Made by a program: the position numbers and the translations under genes. This document shows, one piece after another, positions 46,573 through 56,015 of a stretch of DNA of 64,000 bases (position 1 is its first letter; every line of letters begins with the position of its first letter). The notes under the pieces were generated by a model that searched no databases, was not told where the DNA came from, and was given only the letters and a program-made list of their open reading frames with translations. The stretch is from NCBI RefSeq assembly GCF_000018865.1, contig NC_010175.1, forward strand, positions 3,968,001 to 4,032,000. The letters are read 5' to 3'. The DNA comes from Chloroflexus aurantiacus J-10-fl. GTDB taxonomy: Bacteria > Chloroflexota > Chloroflexia > Chloroflexales > Chloroflexaceae.

Positions 46573-46995
46573 TCAGGTCAGTAGTTGCCACACATCGAAT
46601 CCTAATGAAAAGAGAATGATAAACAGAATAACACTGGAGAGTGGGAGCATATCAAAACGGCGCGGGTGACGGGTTTGCCAGAAGTAGCGTAAACTGCGCA
46701 CGAGCATGGTTATTGCCAGTAGATCAAGCACAATAACGAGGGGGAGTGAAATATCAGTCGTCAACCCGATCAGCGGTAATACCACCGGTAGCAGCACATA
46801 CTGAAGCGTGCAGCGGGTCGCTGAGATGAAGAGTGAGAAACTAAAGGCTCGCTCGCCTGGCGTTGCCGGCACTACTTCTTCCTCGTCACCCACATCATTG
46901 TTCAGCGGTACTTCGGTTGATGCCGGTGGTGGCGAGAGGAAGAGTAATCGGTCAAATACACGGTCAAGGGTGTCGGTAAGCGCTGACATAGGCAT
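46573..46995 (-). CDS. Small membrane protein of unknown function
   Basis: About 140 residues. The N-terminal 45 residues are acidic and hydrophilic (DVGDEEEVVPATPGER). Three hydrophobic helices follow (about 55-78, 82-99 and 117-138), with a basic loop RYFWQTRHPRRFD between the second and third. I recognise no family with certainty. A second Met two codons in could be the start. Confidence 0.65.
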   Translation of the reverse strand: MPMSALTDTLDRVFDRLLFLSPPPASTEVPLNNDVGDEEEVVPATPGERAFSFSLFISATRCTLQYVLLPVVLPLIGLTTDISLPLVIVLDLLAITMLVRSLRYFWQTRHPRRFDMLPLSSVILFIILFSLGFDVWQLLT

Positions 46996-47272
46996 TGTTA
47001 TGTAGACGGACTATGAACTACATTCTACTATGTATTATACTGTGTTTTCCTGCAATGCAGTGCAGGGTGATGTGGGCAAGTGACCGGTGTGCGAAAGTAT
47101 ATTGGAAACGCGATCTATCCGATGATCCGGGTGATGGGTATGCATGGAAAGCTCTCGTTGTGATTGTATTCGTTCTAATACCAGATCTGTTCGCAATACC
47201 CTCATCATCGCACACCGGTATTGCAGTATACTGATACAAGATGAATGCTTTTGATACCGTGTACACAGGTCT

Positions 47273-47785
47273 ATGCGTTATCTCAAACCGTTTCTGGTTG
47301 TCCTTCTGCTGCCACTGGCCGGGTTATGGTGGTTCGGGAGCAATGTTTTGATAACCGAATGGCTGCTCGGTCATAGTGAAGGTTTTCAGCGTTTTGTCAT
47401 CTGGCTCATTTCTACCTTACAGAGTAGTGGTTACGTCACTATTATCTTGCTCGGTGTAGGGTATGTTCTGATTAGCCTGCTTGAAATGCTCTTGTGGCCA
47501 ACCGGTACGCTGACCCGCCGCTGGGGTGTCTCGGCCCTGATCTTCTGGCTGGCCCTGGTTGGGATCGAAGCCATCGGTACCTTCAACGGCTATAGCATTC
47601 GCTACACCGGTATGCTGGCGATTGATGGAATGCCACCGCCGGAGTGGGGGCGCTGGCTCAGTGGCATTCCGGTTGCGTTGTTGTGTGCGTTCGCTCCTGA
47701 AGGGCTTATTCGTTGGGCCTTGTTACAGGTTTGGGCCTGGTGGCGGCAGTGGTCTGTCAGGCCGGTTGTGGTGAGCAAAGGGTAA
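47273..47785 (+). CDS. Small integral membrane protein of unknown function
   Basis: 170 residues with about four hydrophobic helices (residues 5-25, 40-70, 84-102 and 125-145). It shows no domain I can name. Its last 63 bp overlap the 3' end of phnM on the other strand. The role is unknown. Confidence 0.6.
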   Translation: MRYLKPFLVVLLLPLAGLWWFGSNVLITEWLLGHSEGFQRFVIWLISTLQSSGYVTIILLGVGYVLISLLEMLLWPTGTLTRRWGVSALIFWLALVGIEAIGTFNGYSIRYTGMLAIDGMPPPEWGRWLSGIPVALLCAFAPEGLIRWALLQVWAWWRQWSVRPVVVSKG

Positions 47786-48955
47786 GGGGTTGTGTTGTTC
47801 TGTCCACGTATACACAGGTATGCCGGCGACAAAGACCTGTTGGACAACCGGGTCTGGCATCAGGCGCACGCAGATGAGGTCGGCACTGCGTCCCGGTTGA
47901 ATACTGCCAATGACGTGATCGAGGCCGACCGCCCGTGCCGGGTTGTAGCTGACCAGGGCTACTGCGGCAGGAAGGCTCAGGGTACCGCGATCAGCCAGGC
48001 GAAAGATAACCGGTAAGAGTGAAGCCGGATAGTAGTCGGCGCAGAGCCAATCGACGACACCGGCTTCAATCGCGCTCAATGCACTCAGATTTCCGCCACT
48101 CGATTTGCCACGCAGAACGTTCGGTGCGCCCATGCCAACCGACATCCCACTCGTATGGGCGGCCTTCGCTGCACTCATCGTCGTTGGAAATTCGGTAATG
48201 TGGATGCCGGATTCTGCCCATCGGGCAATACGCTCCGGCGAGTCGTCATCGTGGCTGGCTATCGGTAAGCCATGATCGCGAGCGATGCGCACCACCTGAT
48301 CAATCCGATACGGAATGTCGGCCTGTGCGGCCCGTTTACGGGCCAGAATTTCATCAATTTCATCAGCGCTGCGTCCGGTCGTCTGCGCTACATAGGCCCG
48401 AAAAGCAGCTTCGGTTGTGTATTGACCCTGGCCTGGACTGTGATCCATGATCGAGACCAGGCGCAACAACGGATGACCGGCAATCGTCTTGAGGGCAACC
48501 AGGCCGCGATCACTGCTGATTTCGACCCGAGCGTGTACCAGATGCCGTGCCCCGCAGTGCCGTTCGCTGGACAGGCGGTGAAGAAAATCGTAGACGAAGC
48601 GTTCGCTCCGGACACCAAATTCAGCATCATCCAGTGACAGCGCATGAAACTGGCAGGTGACGCCACAACCGAGTAAGAGCCGATCCGCAGCGTGGATCGC
48701 AATCCCGACCTCAATTTCAACCCCAGGACGCGGCTGTACCAGTTTTTCGATAATGTCACAGTGCAGATCGACCAGGCCGGGTAGCAGGTAGGAACCACTG
48801 AGATCGAATTGGGGTACGGTCGGTGTTTGTGGATAGCTACCCTGTCCGATGGAGCCGATTTTACCGTTTTCAACCAGCACCCATCCGCTATCGACTACCC
48901 GGTCAGGCAATACGATGGTTGCATTCGCTAGCAGAAACTGCACACACCACCTCAC
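47723..48955 (-). CDS. phnM: Alpha-D-ribose 1-methylphosphonate 5-triphosphate diphosphatase
   Basis: 410 residues of the amidohydrolase superfamily. PhnM removes pyrophosphate from ribosyl-phosphonate triphosphate, giving the substrate of PhnJ. Motifs include LLPGLVDLHCDIIEK (metal-binding Asp/His region), CGVTCQFHALSL, IASHDDDSPERI, and SGGNLSALSAIEAGVVDWLCADYYPASLLP. The start is GTG, overlapping the phnL stop by 4 bp (GTGA). The C-terminal 25 residues extend beyond the conserved end and overlap the neighbouring gene. Last gene of the operon. Confidence 0.95.
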   Translation of the reverse strand: MRWCVQFLLANATIVLPDRVVDSGWVLVENGKIGSIGQGSYPQTPTVPQFDLSGSYLLPGLVDLHCDIIEKLVQPRPGVEIEVGIAIHAADRLLLGCGVTCQFHALSLDDAEFGVRSERFVYDFLHRLSSERHCGARHLVHARVEISSDRGLVALKTIAGHPLLRLVSIMDHSPGQGQYTTEAAFRAYVAQTTGRSADEIDEILARKRAAQADIPYRIDQVVRIARDHGLPIASHDDDSPERIARWAESGIHITEFPTTMSAAKAAHTSGMSVGMGAPNVLRGKSSGGNLSALSAIEAGVVDWLCADYYPASLLPVIFRLADRGTLSLPAAVALVSYNPARAVGLDHVIGSIQPGRSADLICVRLMPDPVVQQVFVAGIPVYTWTEQHNPLPFAHHNRPDRPLPPPGPNL

Positions 48956-49638
48956 TCGTTAAACGTCCACTTACGGTCGGCATACGCCCCCAGGCCGGCC
49001 AGATCGTGAGAGACACTGATAATCGCTGTCCCATCATGTTGGGCAGCCTGGATCATCTCAATCACGATCCGTTTAGTTCCTTCGTCAAGACTGGCAGTAG
49101 GTTCATCGAGCAGTAGCAGCCGTGGTCGGGCAATGAATGCCCGGCCCAGATTGATCCGTTGCTGTTCACCACCACTAAACGTGACCGGACTGGCCGGCCA
49201 TAGCGACCGGGCAATGCCCAGCCGTTCCAGCCATTCCTGTCCGATGTGTCTGGCTGTGGCGCGATCCATTCCCTGGCGGTAGAGCGGTTCACAGATAGTG
49301 TCAAGGGCCGATACCCGTGGCAGAACGCGCAAAAACTGTGAACAGAACCCAATTTCGCGTTCGCGGAGATGCAAAATGACATCGTCCGCCGCCAGTCTGA
49401 GATCAATCCGCCCAAATTGTTCTGAGGAAAACCAGATATGACCAGCGTCGGGGATATAGGTGCGATAAATGCACTTCAGAATGCTGGTTTTGCCCATTCC
49501 ACTGCGACCATAAATGAGAAGGTGTTCGCCGGCATGCACTGTCAGGTTCACATCGCGCACCGGTGTAATTGTGCGACCGTCGATCAGGTGCAGGGTGAAG
49601 GATTTAACCAGATGGTCTACTTCGAGCAGTGGCTGCAT
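48952..49638 (-). CDS. phnL: C-P lyase system ABC-type ATPase PhnL
   Basis: 228 residues. An ABC ATPase with Walker A YGRSGMGKTS, signature FSGGEQQRINLGRAF and Walker B LLLLDEPTAS. PhnL binds the C-P lyase core complex and is not an importer subunit. It follows phnK with a 15-bp gap and overlaps phnM by 4 bp. LPRVSALDTICEPLYRQG and GQEWLERLGI are typical of PhnL. Confidence 0.94.
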   Translation of the reverse strand: MQPLLEVDHLVKSFTLHLIDGRTITPVRDVNLTVHAGEHLLIYGRSGMGKTSILKCIYRTYIPDAGHIWFSSEQFGRIDLRLAADDVILHLREREIGFCSQFLRVLPRVSALDTICEPLYRQGMDRATARHIGQEWLERLGIARSLWPASPVTFSGGEQQRINLGRAFIARPRLLLLDEPTASLDEGTKRIVIEMIQAAQHDGTAIISVSHDLAGLGAYADRKWTFNE

Positions 49639-49653
49639 AGATTGAGATCACCT

Positions 49654-50532
49654 TTACAGGGCTGATGAGACAAGCAACTGTGTATACGGATGCTGCGGGT
49701 CTTCCAGAATCTGATCGGTAAGACCGGCTTCAACAATGTGACCATTCTTCATCACAATCGTGCGTCGAGCCAGTTGGCGAACGACGCCAAGGTCGTGTGA
49801 TACCAGCAGCATGGTGATGCGATCTTCCCACTGAATCCGACGCAGCAGGTCGAGGATGCGAGCCTGTACTGACACATCCAGACCGCTGGTGATTTCGTCA
49901 AGGAGCAGGATGGTGGGTCGGCTGGCCAGCGCCTTGGCGATCTGGACGCGCTGGAGCATCCCACCACTAAACGTGGGTGGTTCATCGTCAATGCGCTCAG
50001 GGGGAAGTTCGGTTTTCACCATCAATTCGGTGGTACGTGCGCGAATACGACCAAAGTGTCGCCATTCGGCGAGAAGCAGTTTTTCGGCTACATTCCCGCC
50101 TATCGAGAAGCGCATGTTCAGCCCAAGCTCTGGCCGCTGGTAGACGATACCAAGGTGGGTATTCCGAAACAGCCGTGCTTCGTAGCGGTTCAGAGTCGTG
50201 AGATCGTGTGCTGTCTCGCCGTCTGCACGGTACCAGATGTGACCACGGTCGGGTTGTACAGTAAGGTGGATCATCTGCAAGAGTGTGCTTTTGCCGCTGC
50301 CACTCTCTCCAACAATGCCAAGTACTTCGCCCTTTGCCAGTTGCAGGTTCACGTCCACACATGCCCACACGGTGCCACAACGCGGACAACGGGAGCGTCC
50401 CTGTGTGGGGCCGGTAAGCTGGTGACAGTCGGCACAGGTTGGGCCGAAGTGTTTGTAGAGATGATCTACGCGCAAGATCCAGTCTTCATCGATCACGTTG
50501 TTCACCCTGTCGTTTAGCACAAAATGCAACAT
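49654..50532 (-). CDS. phnK: C-P lyase system ABC-type ATPase PhnK, with zinc-ribbon-like insert
   Basis: About 292 residues. Walker A GIVGESGSGKSTLL, signature FSGGMLQRVQIAKAL, Walker B ILLLDEITSGLDVSVQARILDLL and the conserved C-terminal LEDPQHPYTQLLVSSAL fit PhnK, the ATPase that docks on PhnJ in the lyase core. Between the first strands is an insert with two Cys pairs (CADC and CPRC, about 16 residues apart), not present in the E. coli protein as I know it. The frame opens at 50532, overlapping phnJ by 47 bp; GTG 50505 is an alternative start with less overlap. Confidence 0.93.
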   Translation of the reverse strand: MLHFVLNDRVNNVIDEDWILRVDHLYKHFGPTCADCHQLTGPTQGRSRCPRCGTVWACVDVNLQLAKGEVLGIVGESGSGKSTLLQMIHLTVQPDRGHIWYRADGETAHDLTTLNRYEARLFRNTHLGIVYQRPELGLNMRFSIGGNVAEKLLLAEWRHFGRIRARTTELMVKTELPPERIDDEPPTFSGGMLQRVQIAKALASRPTILLLDEITSGLDVSVQARILDLLRRIQWEDRITMLLVSHDLGVVRQLARRTIVMKNGHIVEAGLTDQILEDPQHPYTQLLVSSAL

Positions 50533-51355
50533 CGGAACAGGTCATCTCCCAACGTCCGCCATTTGCATCAGCAACAAAGTGTGACGTCAGGAAGGTGTTT
50601 TCGGCACCACAACGCGCACAGCGTTGACCAGGCCGATATTCGGTGCGGAAGGGATAGTCTTCAAATTGCAATGGTTCGACCGGCGTATGTGGCGGTACAG
50701 CGTAGATCCGCTTCTCGCGCCCGGCACCGAACAGATAGAGCGTCTCGGCCATATGCAGTTTAGGCACATCCCAGCGTGGAATGGGGGTTGTATCCATCAT
50801 GTAGCGGTGATTCACAATAACCGGGTACTGGCTGGCAATCCGTAAATCACCGGCCCGGACAACACTCTCGTACAGGTACACCCACATCTTGCCGTAATCG
50901 GTTTCACCGTGCATAGTGATCGCACGTTCGAGGCTGGGTTCAACCCAACGCAATGGATCGGCCATCGGCACCTGCAAGACCAGAATCTGATCGGCCCGTA
51001 GCGGTTCTTCGGGAATGCGGTGACGGGTCTGGATCAGGCTCGCTGCAGCCGTATCGGTCGTGGTAGCCACGCCGGTTGTGCGGTGAATCAATCGCCGCAG
51101 GTTGACGGCATTCACACTCTCGTCATCACCCTGGTCGATGACTTTCAGCGTATCATCTGGCGTAATGATTGATAGCGTGATCTGAAGACCACCGGTGCCC
51201 CAGCCGCGTGCAATCGGTAGATCGCGACTGGCAAAAGGTATGAGGTGACCGGGCAGCGCAACAGCCTTGAGCAGGCTCCGTCGAATTTCACGCTTCGCAT
51301 CTTCATCAAGAAGCGCGAAACTGTACAACTGGTCGGCAGACTCATTCACCATCAT
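50486..51355 (-). CDS. phnJ: Alpha-D-ribose 1-methylphosphonate 5-phosphate C-P lyase
   Basis: 289 residues. PhnJ is the radical-SAM enzyme that cleaves the carbon-phosphorus bond. The N-terminal part has YSFALLDEDAKREIRRSLLKA and ARGWGTGGLQITLS; the C terminus carries the cysteines of the cluster and catalytic site (CARCGAEN and TCSDVAFC). The length matches the family. It follows phnI after 3 bp and overlaps phnK. Confidence 0.97.
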   Translation of the reverse strand: MMVNESADQLYSFALLDEDAKREIRRSLLKAVALPGHLIPFASRDLPIARGWGTGGLQITLSIITPDDTLKVIDQGDDESVNAVNLRRLIHRTTGVATTTDTAAASLIQTRHRIPEEPLRADQILVLQVPMADPLRWVEPSLERAITMHGETDYGKMWVYLYESVVRAGDLRIASQYPVIVNHRYMMDTTPIPRWDVPKLHMAETLYLFGAGREKRIYAVPPHTPVEPLQFEDYPFRTEYRPGQRCARCGAENTFLTSHFVADANGGRWEMTCSDVAFCAKRQGEQRDR

Positions 51356-51358
51356 ACC

Positions 51359-52522
51359 TTACTCCGTCAGTGCCTGATCAACCAACTGGTGCAGGCGACT
51401 CTGTTGCTGTGCGTGATGATCACGGGCGCGGTCAAGCACGCTGAGATCGGCGGCAAACGTGACGTAATGTGGTAGCTTGAAATGCGCTACAAAACCGCTG
51501 GCCTCAATGCCATCGGTGTGCAGCAGAACAAACTCCTCATCGGCAGCAGGGCCTGATTCTCCCGCCAGACTACCGGCACGGGCCTGGGTCAGCACACTGT
51601 CAAGAATAGCCATACTCATGGTTTTCAGCTCACTCTGCCCGAAGGCAAAGCCGTAGCCGACATTGAAACGCGGGGTGCCGGTGCGACTGGTAACGCTATG
51701 CGCTTTCGAGGCCACCTCGGTCTCGGTAACTTCAATCTCGCCAATGGTTATTGGTTCGCCGGTAAGCGGGTGCGCGACCTGAATGGCCAGGTAGCCATAA
51801 CGCAACTCCACCAATGCCGGATGGGCATCGCCATACCCGCGCACACTACTGTACGCCAGACACATCAGACTACCGGTGTCGGCTTGCATCAGAGCTTGCA
51901 GCCGGGCACTGCGCGGACAGGGAAAGACCAACGGTTCACGAGTAATATCGAACGGTTCCGTTTCCTCACTGTCGGCTGGAATATCAACAATCATCTGCTC
52001 CTGCCGCATATAATCGGCAACTTTGGGAAACCGCCCCCATTCACCGGAACGAATCCCTCCCTTTTCAACAAGAGCAGCGTACTGCTCAGCCGCTCGTGCA
52101 ACATCGACAATCGTTTCGTGAGCCAGATCAGGTTGGAGCAGCCGGATGAGATAATCGCTGGCCGGTCCCAATATCTGACCGCCGGGGATGTCCTTGAAAG
52201 AAGCCGAAATGCGACGCAGACACGAGATGTCGCGTCCAGAAGCCGGAAGCGAGGCCATAACACGTGGGAGTGTTGTGCGGTAGGCACGCAGGAGAAACGC
52301 CGCTTCGATGCTATCTCCCTCGGCCTGTTTCAGGGCCAGCGCGGCCAGTAATGGCGCGTAAAGCGCACCTTCGTGCATTGCCCGGCTCACCGCGTGGCGT
52401 AACTGATCGCGAATCTGGGGTAACTGGAGCGGTGTACTGCCACCCAACAGCCGTAAACAGGTGACAAGCTCCTCGGCACGGCTGATGGCTTCACTACCGC
52501 CACGAACGGCAACATATCCCAT
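51359..52522 (-). CDS. phnI: C-P lyase complex subunit PhnI
   Basis: 387 residues. PhnI is the nucleosidase component of the GHIJ core, starting the transfer of phosphonate to ribose of ATP. Visible: the N terminus MGYVAVRGGSEAISRAEEL, the central FNVGYGFAFGQSELKTMSMAILD, and the C-terminal SYVxF-type segment HTDGIEASGFVAHFKLPHYVTFAADL. It follows phnH after 18 bp. Confidence 0.96.
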   Translation of the reverse strand: MGYVAVRGGSEAISRAEELVTCLRLLGGSTPLQLPQIRDQLRHAVSRAMHEGALYAPLLAALALKQAEGDSIEAAFLLRAYRTTLPRVMASLPASGRDISCLRRISASFKDIPGGQILGPASDYLIRLLQPDLAHETIVDVARAAEQYAALVEKGGIRSGEWGRFPKVADYMRQEQMIVDIPADSEETEPFDITREPLVFPCPRSARLQALMQADTGSLMCLAYSSVRGYGDAHPALVELRYGYLAIQVAHPLTGEPITIGEIEVTETEVASKAHSVTSRTGTPRFNVGYGFAFGQSELKTMSMAILDSVLTQARAGSLAGESGPAADEEFVLLHTDGIEASGFVAHFKLPHYVTFAADLSVLDRARDHHAQQQSRLHQLVDQALTE

Positions 52523-52540
52523 GGTTGCTCCTCGAATTGG

Positions 52541-53176
52541 TTAGCTCGTTGGTATTAATATCCGGGTTGTGCGTGGTATGCCCAGGCAGCGACCATTGTC
52601 GTCAATCAGAAAGAGATCGATCCCCAACGGAAAGCGATCTCGCCGGGCAAGTAATAGCTCTATCTGGATCGGGGTGTGAGACGTTATCCCGACCGTGGCA
52701 ATGCCGGCAATACCCGGCCCCGTCAGGCGGAAGGTGCTACCGGTAGCTACCAGATCTGACACACAGAGAAACGCCGTACAACTCTGTTCCGGGTAGATCA
52801 GCGATCCCTCTTGTAGCTCGCTCAAGCGCGAAAGACTGGAGGTATCGTGCAGCAGAGCAAAATCGGCGATGGCCGGTGCAACCACTCGTGAACCACTGCG
52901 GAGTGTAATCCAGCGAGACAGCGGCTGGTCGTCAGTGAGCCACCTGTTATCATGTGCATGCACGAAACTCACTCGCTGATCAAGCAGGCTCATACAGGCA
53001 GCTACTGCCGTTGTGTTCGGCGGCCTGCCATCGGGTAGTGGCGGCAAGTCGCTATAGGGCGGTGGCGGGAGCTGGCCGATCTTCCCTGGACGGGCCAGAC
53101 AATCGAGCAATACCCGGAAGGCGCGACTGTTAAACAGCTCAATTGGTGTTGGTGGCGAAGCGACAATCGTCATCAT
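52541..53176 (-). CDS. phnH: C-P lyase complex subunit PhnH
   Basis: 211 residues. Core subunit of the phosphonate ribosylation complex. Typical features: FRVLLDCLARPGKI at the N terminus, ATGSTFRLTGPGIAG, and the C-terminal FPLGIDLFLIDDNGRCLGIPRTTRI. Its first codon overlaps the phnG stop by one base (TGATG). A second Met is available at the next codon. Confidence 0.94.
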   Translation of the reverse strand: MMTIVASPPTPIELFNSRAFRVLLDCLARPGKIGQLPPPPYSDLPPLPDGRPPNTTAVAACMSLLDQRVSFVHAHDNRWLTDDQPLSRWITLRSGSRVVAPAIADFALLHDTSSLSRLSELQEGSLIYPEQSCTAFLCVSDLVATGSTFRLTGPGIAGIATVGITSHTPIQIELLLARRDRFPLGIDLFLIDDNGRCLGIPRTTRILIPTS

Positions 53177-53595
53177 CAGAATGTCTCGAAATCTACCCGC
53201 GTTGCAGCGGCGGCGGCGAACCGGCGTTCGTATGCTGTGCCAAGCTGGTGACCAAGTGCGGCAATCTTCGGTCTGAGATCGGCATGGGGATCGCCCGGCA
53301 TACGGAGCGCGGCATCCAGGATGGCAAGGGCCGTAGCGTGATCGGGGTCACGTCCGATGACCATTCCAAACCCAAACTGACCATTCAGCTCCAGGCGGGT
53401 TTCGGTGACCAGAATCTCCCCGGCGTTGAACAGGGTTTCGGCCACACCGTCGCGCATACGCAACTGTACCAGTACATAGCGGGGACCGCTGATAAAGCGG
53501 ATCGCGTGCTGGTCGTAACATGCCAGCACCTGATCGGCCAATTCACAAACCAGGTGCGGTGGACTGCAACTGAGAATGTGCGATAGCGTTAGCAT
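53176..53595 (-). CDS. phnG: C-P lyase complex subunit PhnG
   Basis: 139 residues. Small subunit of the PhnGHIJ core. ISGPRYVLVQLRMRDGVAETLFNAGEILVTE and NGQFGFGMVIGRDPDHATALAILDA are the recognisable family parts. It lies 4 bp after the second permease gene. Confidence 0.93.
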   Translation of the reverse strand: MLTLSHILSCSPPHLVCELADQVLACYDQHAIRFISGPRYVLVQLRMRDGVAETLFNAGEILVTETRLELNGQFGFGMVIGRDPDHATALAILDAALRMPGDPHADLRPKIAALGHQLGTAYERRFAAAAATRVDFETF

Positions 53596-53599
53596 GGGA

Positions 53600-54427
53600 T
53601 CACTTCTGTTCTATCTTGCCAACCGTCGCTTTCAGGTGAGTTGCACCCCATTCGAGCAGGATCGCGAAGATCAGCACTGCATACGTGAACATACCGAGTT
53701 CGCGGAGATTCAGATAGAAGGCACTGGCCATAAACATATCGAATCCGATCCCGCCGGCACCGGCCACTGCACCCATCGCAATCGCGACTGAAAAGTTGAT
53801 CTCAAAGCGCACAAATGTCCACGAGAGCAGGGCAGAAGCAGTGGACGGTGTTACCGCTTGAAACACGGTCTGCCACCAATTGGCACCACAGGCGCGCAGG
53901 GCTTCCAGTATTCCCGGATCAAGCTCTTCAAATGTTTCGGCATATGCCTTCACCAGATAACTGATCGAATGGAAGGTCATGCCAATAACTGCTGCCACAC
54001 TGCCCAACCCGGTCGTTACGGCAAAAAACAAGACCCAAAGTACTGTTGGAACTGCACGTATAAACGCCATCACAGCTTTCACCACGTTAGTGACGTGCAG
54101 TGGGGCAAGATTCTGAGCTGCTATGAGTGCAAGAAAAAAGGCGATCCCAGCGCCAAACACCGTTGTCAGCAAACCGAGACAGACAGTAATCAGCAGCTCC
54201 CGCAGTAATTCAAACCAGTTTAGATTATCCAGACGCGCTTCGAGAAAGACGATGCGAAAACTGTTGAGCATATCACCAAATGCGGCTACGGGATCAACAT
54301 TGCGCGTGTCAAGGGTCAGCAAGCCGTAAATAGTCAATATGCTCAGCACAATCAGCGTTCCCTGGATGACCAGATTCGCCTTGTTGGCCGGACGTACTCG
54401 AATTCGCGCGGGTTGAGTGGCTTCCAT
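53600..54427 (-). CDS. phnE: Phosphonate ABC transporter permease (second PhnE)
   Basis: 275 residues with about six membrane helices. The EAA-type loop that contacts the ATPase reads ALRACGANWWQTVFQAVTP. With PhnC, PhnD and the other PhnE it imports phosphonates. Its start overlaps the first permease stop by one base. Confidence 0.93.
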   Translation of the reverse strand: MEATQPARIRVRPANKANLVIQGTLIVLSILTIYGLLTLDTRNVDPVAAFGDMLNSFRIVFLEARLDNLNWFELLRELLITVCLGLLTTVFGAGIAFFLALIAAQNLAPLHVTNVVKAVMAFIRAVPTVLWVLFFAVTTGLGSVAAVIGMTFHSISYLVKAYAETFEELDPGILEALRACGANWWQTVFQAVTPSTASALLSWTFVRFEINFSVAIAMGAVAGAGGIGFDMFMASAFYLNLRELGMFTYAVLIFAILLEWGATHLKATVGKIEQK

Positions 54428-55215
54428 CAGAGAATGATCCTCCGAATGTGATTCGATACCGTTTCAATCAACAAAACTGCTGCTACTGTCACCAGCACGA
54501 CCAGGCTGGCCGAGCCATAACTGAAGTTTTTGAAGTAGAGATCGAACAAGAAACCGATACCGGTTCCGGTGAGAATGCCGACCAGCGTGGCGCTGCGGAT
54601 ATTGGTCTCGATCATATAGAGCAGCCAGCTAATCAGTTGGGGAAGACAGGATGGAATAACACTCTGACTGATGATGGCACCATAATTTGCGCCAGTTGCC
54701 CGCAGTGCCTCAACCGGCTCAGTCCCAACCTCATCGATGGTTTCAATCATAACGCGGGTGATAAAGCCCAGCGAGACAAAAAAGAGCGCGAAAAAACCGG
54801 TGAACCCACTTTGCCCGAACGAGAAAAGCAGAATAAGGGCCCAAACCGAGACATCAATATTCCGAAAGATACTGGCGATAGCGCGGGCCGGCAGGCTAAG
54901 CCAGCGATGCGGCCGGGTCGTATTCGCACCGAGGATCGCCAGTCCTAATCCGAAAACCGCAGCGATACTCGAAGAAGCGATTGCCGCCAGCACAGTTTCC
55001 TGCAATCTGGTCAGAATTGTCGGCAAACGTGACCAGGCTCGTGCATCGGGGATAAAATTGCTGACCGCCCAGGCAAACGATTGCGGCACAGCAAGCAATC
55101 CCTTTACCACATCAAACTGGGTAAGCAAGATGCTACCATACGTGAAGCCGAAGATAGCCGCGAAGAAGAGTATCGACTGCATGCGGCGCCGTCGAAAGAA
55201 GGTTTCAGGCTGCAT
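54427..55215 (-). CDS. phnE: Phosphonate ABC transporter permease (first PhnE)
   Basis: 262 residues with about six membrane helices and the ATPase-contact loop ALRATGANYGAIISQSVIP. The first residues (MQPETFFRRRRMQ) are strongly basic. It overlaps phnC by 11 bp. Two diverged PhnE paralogues side by side suggest a heterodimeric channel. Confidence 0.93.
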   Translation of the reverse strand: MQPETFFRRRRMQSILFFAAIFGFTYGSILLTQFDVVKGLLAVPQSFAWAVSNFIPDARAWSRLPTILTRLQETVLAAIASSSIAAVFGLGLAILGANTTRPHRWLSLPARAIASIFRNIDVSVWALILLFSFGQSGFTGFFALFFVSLGFITRVMIETIDEVGTEPVEALRATGANYGAIISQSVIPSCLPQLISWLLYMIETNIRSATLVGILTGTGIGFLFDLYFKNFSYGSASLVVLVTVAAVLLIETVSNHIRRIIL

Positions 55216-55990
55216 AGCGCTCTTTCAAATCCAGAATAAGTTCACCGGCCTCCGAACCGTAGATCTGATAAATCTGTGCATTACTCAGGGCCTGGGGTAC
55301 TCCGTCGTAGAGAATCTTTCCCCGGTTGATGCCAATAATTCGTTCTGCATAGTGGAGAGCAACATCAACCTGGTGTAGATTTACCAGAACAGTAATCCCC
55401 AACGTTCGATTAATCTCGCGCAACGTATCCATAATGATCTTGGCCGAACTCGGATCGAGTGAAGCGATTGGCTCATCACACAGCAGCATTCTGGGTTGTT
55501 GAACCAGCGCACGGGCAATGCCGACTCGTTGTTTCTGTCCACCGCTCAACTGGTCACAACGTTTGTACATCTGCTCTTCCAGGCCCAACATCTCCAGAAT
55601 ACGCACAGCCTCTCGTTTCTCTTGTTCACTGTAAAGACCGAGAATACCCTGAATCGTATTCTTGTAACCCAGGCGTCCGTGCAGAACATTTTCCAGCACG
55701 CTGAGACGATTAACCAGATTGTAGTGCTGAAAAATCATACCGATCTGCGTGCGATGGTGGCGGAGCGCCTGACCGCGTAATTTGGGAACACTCACTCCAT
55801 CGAAACGAATGTCACCACTGGTAATATCAATAAGTCGATTAATACAGCGGAGCAGTGTTGATTTACCGGCACCAGAGGGGCCAATGATGGCAACGAATTC
55901 GCCGGGCTGCACCGCAAAGGTAATCTCGTTCAGAGCCAGCGTTTCAGTGCCGTAGCGCTTGGTTACAGCGTCTGCTTCAAGCAAAGGCAT
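55205..55990 (-). CDS. phnC: Phosphonate ABC transporter ATPase PhnC
   Basis: 261 residues. Walker A IGPSGAGKSTLL, signature LSGGQKQRVGIARAL, Walker B MLLCDEPIASLDPSSAK, and the typical LVNLHQVDVALHYAERIIGIN fit PhnC. It powers the PhnE permeases. A 72-bp gap with a strong hairpin separates it from phnD upstream. Confidence 0.95.
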   Translation of the reverse strand: MPLLEADAVTKRYGTETLALNEITFAVQPGEFVAIIGPSGAGKSTLLRCINRLIDITSGDIRFDGVSVPKLRGQALRHHRTQIGMIFQHYNLVNRLSVLENVLHGRLGYKNTIQGILGLYSEQEKREAVRILEMLGLEEQMYKRCDQLSGGQKQRVGIARALVQQPRMLLCDEPIASLDPSSAKIIMDTLREINRTLGITVLVNLHQVDVALHYAERIIGINRGKILYDGVPQALSNAQIYQIYGSEAGELILDLKERYAA

Positions 55991-56015
55991 GCTTATCTCC
56001 TCTTAGAATGACGTG

